DNA of 12,144 bases. It comes from an uncultured Coprococcus sp. GTDB lineage: Bacteria > Bacillota > Clostridia > Lachnospirales > Lachnospiraceae. How positions within the stretch are numbered: the first letter of the stretch is position 1; each line of letters begins with the position of its first letter. The notes under the pieces were generated by a model. The model ran no database searches. It was not told the origin of the DNA and saw only the letters and a list, made by a program, of their open reading frames with translations. The DNA lies in assembly GCA_934247115.1 (NCBI GenBank), contig CAKQIY010000045.1:1-12144 (forward strand), in the 5' to 3' direction. The position numbers and the translations under genes are program-made. Below are positions 1-6,452 of this stretch, piece by piece.

Positions 1-1961
1 GTCTTGCTCCATGCTCCGTAATAATAAGACTTTCCTACCTTCTTGAATCCCTGAACCCTGACATAATACCGCTTTCCCGCAGCAAGACCTCCTATGGTCA
101 TACTTGTTTTCTTATTGCCTGATATCCTGCAGACCTTAACAGATTTTTTAAAGCTGCTGTCCGTCGAATACATCACCTTGTACCCTGTCGCACCTGCATT
201 CTTTCCATATGTCACAGTACATTTATTCTTTGCGGCAGATTTGATATTTGTTATCTTTCCCTGACTCAACCGATATGTCGTCACCGCCGTATATGCGGCT
301 GCTCCGCCACTGCCCACAGGCTTTATGGCATATATATACTTTGAACCATTCTTTACATTTTTATCTGTATAACTCAGAGCTTTTGTGGTAGTCACAGTCG
401 TCCAGTTCTTTGCATTCCCGGTCTTCTTCATAACCACATATCTGTCAGCCCGTGCCGCTTTCTTCCACTTTACTGTTATGCCTGCTGCTCCATTACCCGC
501 CGACACACTCGTCTTAGCCGGCGCAGCCATCTTTATGACAAATGTCTTGCTGGCTGAGCCCTTGAATATCCCCTTGCCGGTCACCACTACCTTTGCCGAA
601 TTGCCAATATTGACATTGTTCTGATATGAAATGGTGTAATCCACACCATTCTTAAGCTCTCTGTCACCGATCTTCACCGTCACCCCCGGCTTCTTGGCCT
701 TGCCGTCGTACACATACGCGCTGGTGCTGAGTTTCACATCCGCTGTCGCCACGGATCGGATATATAATGGCTTTGCATCAGACATATCGTACAGTGTGTT
801 CCTGCCTTTTTTGAATCTGTCATAGGCAGCCAGAGCATATCCTGCCTGCTGCGAAGCCATTCCATTTACAACCAGTTCACCATTCTGTTTTACATCATGG
901 GCAAACCCGCCGGCACTCGCAACATAGAATCCCATCAAAGCATCCAGCACAGAATGTCCATTTTTGACAAATGCCTCATCTGTCCCGGCATCCCTTCCTA
1001 TATCAAGCAATCCACATATCACCTGTGCGCAGCTCTCAGAATTCACAGTTCCCCATGAGGCAAATCCACCATCATCCTTCTGCAGCCCTGACATGACATC
1101 AAGTGCCCTGTCAACCACCGTCTTAACCTCCGTGTTAGACTTGTAATACGGCGCAAGTGCCTGAATTGTCATACCTGTCATATCCGGGTCAGCGTTACTA
1201 CCAGAAAACGCCCATCCTCCACCATCAAGCTCCCGTCCAAGGATATATTCAACAAGTCCTTCTCTTGTCGTTTGAACACCGTCACTTCCATCCGGAAGCT
1301 TCGGAATATCGTAACCTGCCGTGTCAAATGCGATCAATGCAAACACCGGACCATTGATTCCCTGTGTTGTCACATAATTCATATCGGCCAATGGCTCAAG
1401 CAGATTGTATCCACCAACATCTGCGGCATCAGCGCCAATCGCAGTTAAGGCCAGTATTACCCTGGAATTATCCGTACCCTTATACTGCTTTTTATCGAGT
1501 TTCAGAGAACCTGTCTCCTCAACACATGACTGAACATATTTCACAATATTGTCATAGTATTCTCCATACCATGCTTCATCCTCATAGCCGCATCTGGCAA
1601 GAGTCATCACATTCCACTCAGCTCCAAACTGAGGGTCATCCGCAGTCTTCCTCAGATATGCAAGAGTCTTGTCAAGAGCCTGTGTATAATCAACCGCAGC
1701 CACATCTGCAGTTTTCTCTGTCGCAGTTCCTGTCACCGGATCCGTCTCGTCATTCGTCGCTGTATATACTGCCGGATTCGTCATATCGTCTGTCACTGTG
1801 TATATCGTAGAATCTGTTACACCATCCGACTCTGCATATATCGTAGAATCCGTTACATCAGCCGCCGCATACACGTTCACAGCAGTTCCTGTTGTTCCCG
1901 TGAACACAACCATTGCCATCGTGCACATCGCCATACACGCAGCAAAAATTCTTCTCTTCAT
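1..1961 (-). CDS. Secreted alpha/alpha-toroid (prenyltransferase/squalene-oxidase-repeat) protein with Ig-like and FnIII domains, 3' end off window
   Basis: Read by hand: ATG at 1961 after AGGAG (1970-1974, 8-nt spacing), then 653 open codons to the window edge, so the C-terminus is missing. Residues 1-33 are a signal peptide (MKRR, hydrophobic core, VYA-A cleavage site). Residues 36-83 are imperfect 12-residue Asp/Thr repeats. Residues about 92-385 form a helical toroid of the terpenoid-cyclase/prenyltransferase type: DGGGWAFSG (246-254) followed by ADPDMTGMTIQAL, DDGGFASWG (296-304), and NGMASQQAGYALAAYDRF (366-383). An Ig-like module follows (about 400-477, with GxGxFxG) and then two FnIII modules (about 480-653). 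Proteins of this type in Firmicutes often carry a transcobalamin-like DUF4430 domain; none is visible in the part present. No enzymatic residues are claimed. The cobalamin riboswitch in its leader suggests B12-repressed expression, so I infer corrinoid binding or capture at the cell surface. A generic adhesin is the main alternative. Confidence 0.88.
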   Translation of the reverse strand, partial: MKRRIFAACMAMCTMAMVVFTGTTGTAVNVYAAADVTDSTIYAESDGVTDSTIYTVTDDMTNPAVYTATNDETDPVTGTATEKTADVAAVDYTQALDKTLAYLRKTADDPQFGAEWNVMTLARCGYEDEAWYGEYYDNIVKYVQSCVEETGSLKLDKKQYKGTDNSRVILALTAIGADAADVGGYNLLEPLADMNYVTTQGINGPVFALIAFDTAGYDIPKLPDGSDGVQTTREGLVEYILGRELDGGGWAFSGSNADPDMTGMTIQALAPYYKSNTEVKTVVDRALDVMSGLQKDDGGFASWGTVNSESCAQVICGLLDIGRDAGTDEAFVKNGHSVLDALMGFYVASAGGFAHDVKQNGELVVNGMASQQAGYALAAYDRFKKGRNTLYDMSDAKPLYIRSVATADVKLSTSAYVYDGKAKKPGVTVKIGDRELKNGVDYTISYQNNVNIGNSAKVVVTGKGIFKGSASKTFVIKMAAPAKTSVSAGNGAAGITVKWKKAARADRYVVMKKTGNAKNWTTVTTTKALSYTDKNVKNGSKYIYAIKPVGSGGAAAYTAVTTYRLSQGKITNIKSAAKNKCTVTYGKNAGATGYKVMYSTDSSFKKSVKVCRISGNKKTSMTIGGLAAGKRYYVRVQGFKKVGKSYYYGAWSK
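1713..1856 (-). repeat. Four imperfect 12-residue (36-bp) tandem repeats in the secreted protein
   Basis: Just after the signal peptide the protein reads VTDSTIYAESDG, VTDSTIYTVTDD, MTNPAVYTATND, ETDPVTGTATEK. In DNA, the first two units share 20 of 21 bases (1837-1857 against 1801-1821), offset by exactly 36 bp. The units decay toward the toroid domain. They look like an acidic, Thr-rich spacer holding the toroid away from the membrane or wall. Copy number may vary between strains through slippage. Confidence 0.75.
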
Positions 1962-1997
1962 AATCGTGTCTCCTTTCACATTATTCCGAGTGGATAT

Positions 1998-2120
1998 ACA
2001 GCAAGCGATCTGACTTGCCAGAGTCTATGCTCTGCATACAGTAATGGCTGTTGCGACGGATTCTCACCGCACTTCTCTTCTTACTGAGCACACCTCGTTT
2101 ACAACATCCGCCCAGGCACC
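1998..2120 (-). promoter_or_regulatory. Cobalamin (B12) riboswitch
   Basis: The minus strand carries the cobalamin-aptamer core in order: AAGAAGAGAAG, then GGTGAGAATCC (complement of 2058-2068), then the B12-box-like CAGCCATTACTGTA (complement of 2037-2050), a hairpin CAGAG/CTCTG (2019-2034), and the 3' element GGCAAGTCAGATCGC, which matches the usual AAGTCAGgagaCC end. GCAAG and CTTGC (2001-2018) can also pair. The long P7-P11 arm (GCCACTG...GGGAAGGC) is not seen, so this would be a compact variant. The 5' edge is uncertain and could reach about 2190. It ends about 37 nt before the ATG of the secreted protein, so control of translation start or early termination is likely, with B12 as repressor. 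Confidence 0.8.
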
Positions 2121-2225
2121 ATAAGCTTCCTTATACGCCCAGTCCGCAATGTATGTGGTATGTCTCATTCGCCGGAATTCTCCGGGACTATACACCCAAC
2201 ATATTATATTGTCACAATTACCCCA

Positions 2226-2254
2226 ATCTTATCAACGCCCATGTTCTATGTCAA
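2226..2254 (-). promoter_or_regulatory. Sigma-A promoter for the riboswitch and secreted-protein transcript
   Basis: A perfect -35 TTGACA (2249-2254) lies 17 nt from TAAGAT (2226-2231, 4/6 match). A perfect TATAAT also lies at 2203-2208 but has no good -35 partner, so two overlapping starts are possible. Either start gives a leader of about 230-260 nt that includes the riboswitch. Confidence 0.5.
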
Positions 2255-2331
2255 CCTAAAGCAAGCAAGTCAAATAGCACAAAATTTTATCTTTTTTGCA
2301 AAAAACGCCTAAAATAACACAAATTTCCAGG

Positions 2332-2374
2332 AATTGTATCTTTTAACCATTTTAAAACTCATTTAGATACAATT
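2332..2374. repeat. AT-rich perfect inverted repeat between promoter and structured repeats
   Basis: AATTGTATCT (2332-2341) and AGATACAATT (2365-2374) are perfect 10-bp arms around a 23-nt loop that is itself partly self-complementary. It lies upstream of the secreted-protein promoter and downstream of the repeat block. It could be a weak terminator or a protein-binding site; the sequence does not decide. Confidence 0.45.
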
Positions 2375-2395
2375 TTCTCCCAAACAAGCCAAAAT

Positions 2396-2423
2396 CCCCC
2401 CAAAAGAGCACAATGTAAGGGGG
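2396..2423 (-). terminator. Possible terminator hairpin after the GGDEF/EAL gene
   Basis: On the minus strand CCCCC (complement of 2419-2423) pairs with GGGGGG (complement of 2396-2401) across a 17-nt loop and is followed by ATTTTGG. The stem is short and the U tract weak. Its position, after the two structured repeats and before the next promoter, fits the end of the 2739-5750 transcript. Confidence 0.4.
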
Positions 2424-2436
2424 TACTGTGATATCT

Positions 2437-2520
2437 GCAATCGGTAGCGCGGACTGCCGAGCTTCGATGCTTCCTGCCGAGGTGTAAGCAGCAACGCCCT
2501 TATCGCTGCTGGAACCGCAT
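2437..2520. repeat. Structured intergenic repeat, copy A
   Basis: Copy A begins with the 14-nt sequence GCAATCGGTAGCGC, shared exactly with copy B, followed by the shared GCTTCGATG. It folds as an apical stem AGCAGC/GCTGCT (2487-2492, 2505-2510) around a loop containing ACGCCCTT, on a basal stem ATGCTTCC (2467-2474) with GGAA-cc-GCAT (2511-2520). Copy B keeps the loop and the left flank but has different, still paired, stems. It has no flanking inverted arms. Function and family are unknown to me. It lies about 220-300 nt beyond the stop of the c-di-GMP gene and would be read in its 3' UTR. Confidence 0.7.
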
Positions 2521-2552
2521 ATAACGCAAATGTCCTTCCTCACACAACGTAA

Positions 2553-2733
2553 GACCCGCTTGGTAATATATATATCCGGCAATCGGTAGCGCAGACGTCT
2601 GTGCTTCGATGGTGCTTGCTGGTGCGCAGATCCGCCGACGCCCTTTTGGCGGTCGGAGCACCATGCAGATAGCACCCAATCGAAGTGCAGTAAGTCAAGC
2701 GTGATTGCGGATGTATATATTGCCAAGCGGGTC
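2553..2733. mobile_element. MITE-like 181-bp inverted-repeat element containing structured repeat copy B
   Basis: The ends 2553-2584 and 2703-2733 are inverted copies of each other, differing at two bases and one indel over about 32 nt. Inside lies copy B (from 2579): shared GCAATCGGTAGCGC, GCTTCGATG, a basal stem ATGGTGCT/AGCACCAT (2609-2616, 2657-2664), and an apical stem CCGCC/GGCGG (2632-2636, 2648-2652) around a loop containing ACGCCCTT. A second AGCACC-containing segment (2671-2685) can compete for the basal left strand with 13 pairs (2604-2616). The element starts 5 nt after the stop codon of the c-di-GMP gene. No transposase and no clear target-site duplication are visible, so it may be a MITE, a dispersed RNA element, or an elaborate 3' UTR hairpin. 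Confidence 0.55.
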
Positions 2734-2738
2734 GTCTG

Positions 2739-5700
2739 TCACAAAAGCTTCTTAAAATCCTCCAGACAAACCGGTCTGGAGAAATGATATCCCTGATAGT
2801 AAGTGGAACCATACCTGTGAAGGTAATCGAACAGTGCCTTGTCCTCGACACCTTCAATGCAGCTCTTGTATCCGAGTTCGTGAGCACAGGACACAACCGC
2901 CTGTACAAGGACCTGATTAGGCTTGCTCTCCTGTATTCCCCTGACAAATGACATATCGACCTTAAGCTCATCTATCGGTAATTCCGTGAGCAGATTTAAG
3001 GTAGCATTTCCCGTTCCAAAATCATCAATAGCGATCTTTATTCCAAGTTTCCGGAAATATTCCAGCTCGTTTTTCAGAAATGCTATATCCATATTCTTAC
3101 ATCTCTCTGTGAGCTCTATGCACAAATACTCTGGAGGGAACTTCGTCTTTTTTAATATATCCACAACAGCCTGCCTGAATCCATGATTCTCAAGCTGAGT
3201 CGCTGATATATTGACATTCACCACAAAATCAGGTCTGATCTTGCGGATCTCCATACCATCCGTGAGTGCCTGCTCTATTATCCAGTTGCCAAGTTCAAAG
3301 AAACACGGCTCCATCTCAAGCCACGGTATAAATATTCCCGGTGGAACCACTCCAAATTCCTTATGTTTCCATCTGAGAAGAGCCTCCATACCCACTATGT
3401 GTCCTGTCACGGAATTGGCTATAGGCTGATAGCACATGAAAAAGCCCTCCATGTTGTTTGCCACACACTTGTGTATTGTGCTGTACAGCTGCAGCCTCAT
3501 TCTATCATTGTCCTTGATCTCCTCATTGAAGAATACAAGTTCACCATGATGATCCTCCTTGGATCTCTCCAGAGCATATTCCACACTGCTCTTTATCACG
3601 TCCTCATCGGCTCCTACATGGTCATATATCAGACCGCCTCCGTACAATTTAAGCGGGATTGATGTGCCGTTCAGGCCTACATTGTCAAGTGCAAGATTCT
3701 GTACATGTCTGTATACCTCTTTGAGCTCCTGCCTGGTATACATGTTTGAGCAGATTGCAAATTTTGCTCCGTCAAGTCTGAATACGAGTCCCTTTCCACC
3801 GACGACATTTTTGATCTTTGTGGCAAAATCCTTAAGAACAGCATTGCCATATGCATATCCATACATCATATTGATGCTGTTAAACATAGATATTCCTATT
3901 GCCAGAATACTCATCGTCTGCTTGTTTCTCAAATGTATAGAGATATACTTGGTATACTCATGCTGATTGTGCAGGTTCGTCACCGGATCAACCCCGTCTA
4001 TGACACCGTGGTTTATGACGGTTCCTACAAAGAATTCCGGATCACCATTTTCCTTCTTGGTGATGAAACCTCTGCAGGTGCAAACCACATATTCACCCTT
4101 TTTGTTTTTCATTCTATATTCTACATCATGATACTTTTTGCGCCCCGCAAATACCTCTGTAATATCCTGTTCAAATATTGCTCTGTCATCCGGATGTATA
4201 AGCTCCTCCCACACTTTCTGGGTATCATATATGTATTGCCCCGGAAGTCCAAAATAATCCACCGCACTGGCAGACCATTTTGTCACATTCGTATCGAGAT
4301 CATTCATAAATATATAATTTCTGAGTGTTGTAGCTGCAAGGGCATCAAATATCCTGTCTGTCCTTCCAAGATTCCTGTAATGCGAAACTCCATCCTTTGT
4401 AGTTCCTACAGCTACATTCGCCTCATTCTCCACTATCTCGCGCCTCTTGACCTCTGGATGTTTCGAATAGAATCTCTTCTTATCCTCATACATCAGTCTT
4501 TCGGCTTCGTTCATTATCTTGTCTATGGAATCTGCCTCAGCCTTCCAGACTGCACCGAATGCAACCGGAGCCTCCTCCTGCTCATCAATTACCTCTTTGT
4601 ATCTGGCGATCATTGAGTTAAACGACTGCTCGGTAATATCCATAATGATGACAACAAATTCATCGCCACTTATCCTGTAACATGCATTTTCGCCAAAATG
4701 CTGCGCCAGCATCTGCGATACCCTCTGAAGATAGAGATCTCCTTCTTTATGTCCATAATGATCATTCACATACTTCAGTTTGTTCACATCGTTGAATACG
4801 AATCCGACCGACCGTTTATCATTTCGGTCTGCATACGCGTCACACAGAATGTTAAATGCATTTCTATTGCCAAGATGAGTAAGCGCGTCCTTGTAACTGT
4901 AAAATTCCAACAGTTCCTGTTTCTCTATGCTCTCAGAATACTCCTCATGTATATCCCTCGTATAAAGATAGAATACCTTATGGTCATCTCTATAGTCAGC
5001 AGTAGGTATGACCTCAGTCATCACCCATCTGTACACCATATCCATCTTGCGCTTATATCTAATGGTAAATCTGTCATGTCCATTTGCAAAATATTTTATG
5101 AGGAACTCAGGCGACAGGCATCTACTTACCCTGTCCACATCGTCAGGGAATATCTCACCGCCCATAGTCATGTCTTTCATGTAATCTCCAAGGCAGTCAT
5201 GCTTAACCTCATCCCTGCTTCTTATATATCCGCCCCTCAATGTCTCGCAAATATTGTGAGTCACATCAATCCTGAATATACGTCTGTATATCCTTGTCAG
5301 TGTTCTGATACTATCCTCCAGCACCAGAGTGTCAAGGTTGACTGTCCTCATGCCGAACACAACCCATTGTCCGTCCTCTCTCGGCTCTTTCTCAGCTTCT
5401 ATATCCATGGAAACCCACTCATAGTCCTCACCAAGCCTCAATCTGAATCTGAAATTACGCACGATCGATCTGGCTCCGGCTTCTATGAGTGCTTTGACAT
5501 GCTTCATATCACACATATACGCAAATTCTCTGACTTCATCAGGATGACAGCAGTCCAGTCCCCTGTTATCCTTAAAATAGGAGGATACGTCAGTGATGCT
5601 TTTATAATCATCTGCATTTTTATCCACGCTGATAACACTCACATACTCCCCAGTATCAATGTTGACCAACGCCAGCTTCACATAATTATCATATAATATA

Positions 5701-5750
5701 TTTTGTATCTGTTCTTTGTAATATTTTTTATCAAGTGATACCTCTTTCAA
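2739..5750 (-). CDS. PAS-GGDEF-PAS-GGDEF(degenerate)-EAL cyclic-di-GMP signalling protein
   Basis: Likely bifunctional c-di-GMP enzyme (GTP to c-di-GMP by GGDEF; c-di-GMP to pGpG by EAL), cytosolic, with no membrane segment. Residue numbers count from the longest frame (GTG at 5795). There are two PAS-like regions before 300. GGDEF-1 follows (about 301-440) with DALTHLGNRNAF, NDVNKLKYVND and RISGDEF (SGDEF 376-380), and no RxxD inhibitory site is seen. A PAS domain has HPDD at 534-537. GGDEF-2 has LDGAKF (674-679) in place of the signature, so it is probably a GTP-binding sensor. The EAL domain (780-1018) keeps EAL at 804, N862, ELTE 894-897, DDFGTG 924-929, K945, E981 and Q1001, so it should be active. 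I chose TTG at 5750 because AGGAGG (5757-5762) precedes it by 6 nt, whereas GTG at 5795 has no ribosome binding site and sits only about 5 nt from the predicted transcript start. From TTG it has 1003 residues. Transcribed alone. Confidence 0.9.
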   Translation of the reverse strand: MKEVSLDKKYYKEQIQNILYDNYVKLALVNIDTGEYVSVISVDKNADDYKSITDVSSYFKDNRGLDCCHPDEVREFAYMCDMKHVKALIEAGARSIVRNFRFRLRLGEDYEWVSMDIEAEKEPREDGQWVVFGMRTVNLDTLVLEDSIRTLTRIYRRIFRIDVTHNICETLRGGYIRSRDEVKHDCLGDYMKDMTMGGEIFPDDVDRVSRCLSPEFLIKYFANGHDRFTIRYKRKMDMVYRWVMTEVIPTADYRDDHKVFYLYTRDIHEEYSESIEKQELLEFYSYKDALTHLGNRNAFNILCDAYADRNDKRSVGFVFNDVNKLKYVNDHYGHKEGDLYLQRVSQMLAQHFGENACYRISGDEFVVIIMDITEQSFNSMIARYKEVIDEQEEAPVAFGAVWKAEADSIDKIMNEAERLMYEDKKRFYSKHPEVKRREIVENEANVAVGTTKDGVSHYRNLGRTDRIFDALAATTLRNYIFMNDLDTNVTKWSASAVDYFGLPGQYIYDTQKVWEELIHPDDRAIFEQDITEVFAGRKKYHDVEYRMKNKKGEYVVCTCRGFITKKENGDPEFFVGTVINHGVIDGVDPVTNLHNQHEYTKYISIHLRNKQTMSILAIGISMFNSINMMYGYAYGNAVLKDFATKIKNVVGGKGLVFRLDGAKFAICSNMYTRQELKEVYRHVQNLALDNVGLNGTSIPLKLYGGGLIYDHVGADEDVIKSSVEYALERSKEDHHGELVFFNEEIKDNDRMRLQLYSTIHKCVANNMEGFFMCYQPIANSVTGHIVGMEALLRWKHKEFGVVPPGIFIPWLEMEPCFFELGNWIIEQALTDGMEIRKIRPDFVVNVNISATQLENHGFRQAVVDILKKTKFPPEYLCIELTERCKNMDIAFLKNELEYFRKLGIKIAIDDFGTGNATLNLLTELPIDELKVDMSFVRGIQESKPNQVLVQAVVSCAHELGYKSCIEGVEDKALFDYLHRYGSTYYQGYHFSRPVCLEDFKKLL

Positions 5751-5807
5751 AAGATCCCTCCTTGCAGCAGCATCCAGCCTGCCATATATTCCCACGCAAC
5801 CGCTTTC

Positions 5808-5813
5808 ATTATA
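5808..5813 (-). promoter_or_regulatory. Extended -10 promoter of the GGDEF/EAL gene
   Basis: The minus strand reads ATGCTATAATG: a perfect TATAAT (5808-5813) with the TGn extension. The -35 region is only weakly matched. Transcription would begin near 5800, giving a leader of about 50 nt to the TTG start at 5750. murC has the same ATGCTATAAT box. Confidence 0.55.
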
Positions 5814-5872
5814 GCATTTACGCCATAATATAAAAAGGATGTTTTAACTAATTACATGGTTAAATAGATAAA

Positions 5873-5915
5873 AATAGCTGATAAAAAAGTTACATAAACA
5901 TTTTTACCAGCTATT
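5873..5915 (-). terminator. Stem-loop terminator after the thioesterase gene
   Basis: AATAGCTGATAAAAA (5873-5887) and TTTTTACCAGCTATT (5901-5915) form a 15-pair stem with one G-U wobble and a 13-nt loop. On the minus strand the stem is followed by a U-rich stretch (TTTTATC). It lies 56 nt past the thioesterase stop codon and upstream of the next promoter, as expected for the end of the acyl-CoA operon. The stem is AT-rich, so strength is uncertain. The rest of 5814-5971 is AT-rich with no gene. Confidence 0.6.
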
Positions 5916-5971
5916 AATAACCATCAATTAATACAATATTAAAGTATTTCTACACCAGACAATGACTCTGT

Positions 5972-6430
5972 TTATTTACTCTGGCGTTTCTTGTAATCCT
6001 CAAGCAGCTCCTTAAACAGCTTATCATGCTCAGGATATGCCTTTCTGATGAACACAAGCTTGTTGTTGCCATCCAGCAGACAATGTGAGCTTGTACAAAG
6101 TGTTCTAAGCTCGCCTGTCTTCTTGTCCACGATCTCATATGAAAACCCTACACGGACACCTGTATACTCCGAAAGACTGACATGTATCAGCACATCATCG
6201 CCAAAGTGGCACATACTCTTATACTCAGCCGTTACACCAAGCACAGGAATTATATATCCGTCATCCTCTATAGACTTGTAATCCCAGCCTATCTGCTTCA
6301 TCCAGTCCAGCCTTGCCTCCTCGATCCATCTGATGTAATTGGAGTGGTGTACTATCTGCATCCTGTCCGTCTCATAATAATAAACCGATCTCTCATATGG
6401 CTTGATCTTACTCATATCTATATCTATCAT
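5972..6430 (-). CDS. Hotdog-fold acyl-CoA thioesterase (YbgC/4-hydroxybenzoyl-CoA thioesterase type)
   Basis: A 152-residue cytosolic hydrolase of the normal length for this family, which splits acyl-CoA to free acid and CoA. The N-terminal signature YYETDRMQIVHHSNYIRWIEEAR-like segment starts near residue 18 and corresponds to the family's YxDTDxxGVVYHxxYxxWxExAR. The Asp of ETD (residue 22) is the expected catalytic acid. FGDDVLIHVSLSEY and RTLCTSSHCLL fit the later hotdog strands. ATG at 6430 follows AGGTGAAG. The gene starts 22 nt after the stop of the acyl-CoA synthetase gene and is clearly its operon partner. Chain-length preference cannot be read from sequence. A terminator follows. 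It is likely to release acids from the CoA esters its neighbour makes, or to clear stalled CoA esters. Confidence 0.88.
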   Translation of the reverse strand: MIDIDMSKIKPYERSVYYYETDRMQIVHHSNYIRWIEEARLDWMKQIGWDYKSIEDDGYIIPVLGVTAEYKSMCHFGDDVLIHVSLSEYTGVRVGFSYEIVDKKTGELRTLCTSSHCLLDGNNKLVFIRKAYPEHDKLFKELLEDYKKRQSK

Positions 6431-6452
6431 TTTTCTTCACCTGATTTCTGAC

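Noticed and set aside
2064..2168. 34-codon minus-strand frame (MRHTTYIADWAYKEAYG...) overlapping the riboswitch, a possible leader peptide
   Set aside because: The nearest GGAG is 11 nt away and lies inside a small hairpin (2172-2185), and the stop codon falls in the conserved GGTGAGAATCC core. Overlap with the aptamer explains the sequence better.
2352..2726. 124-codon minus-strand open frame across the structured repeats
   Set aside because: It starts at TTG with no ribosome binding site, and the two repeat copies are not in register in this frame: the best-conserved stretch falls in different frames in A and B. Base changes follow stem pairing, not codons.
2430..2735. CRISPR-like array from repeated GCAATCGGTAGCGC
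   Set aside because: There are only two copies, 142 bp apart, with homologous sequence between them and no uniform spacers or cas genes.
4698..5696. 332-codon plus-strand frame inside the GGDEF/EAL gene
   Set aside because: It is the antisense of a gene with clear domain motifs, and its translation is low-complexity and matches no family.
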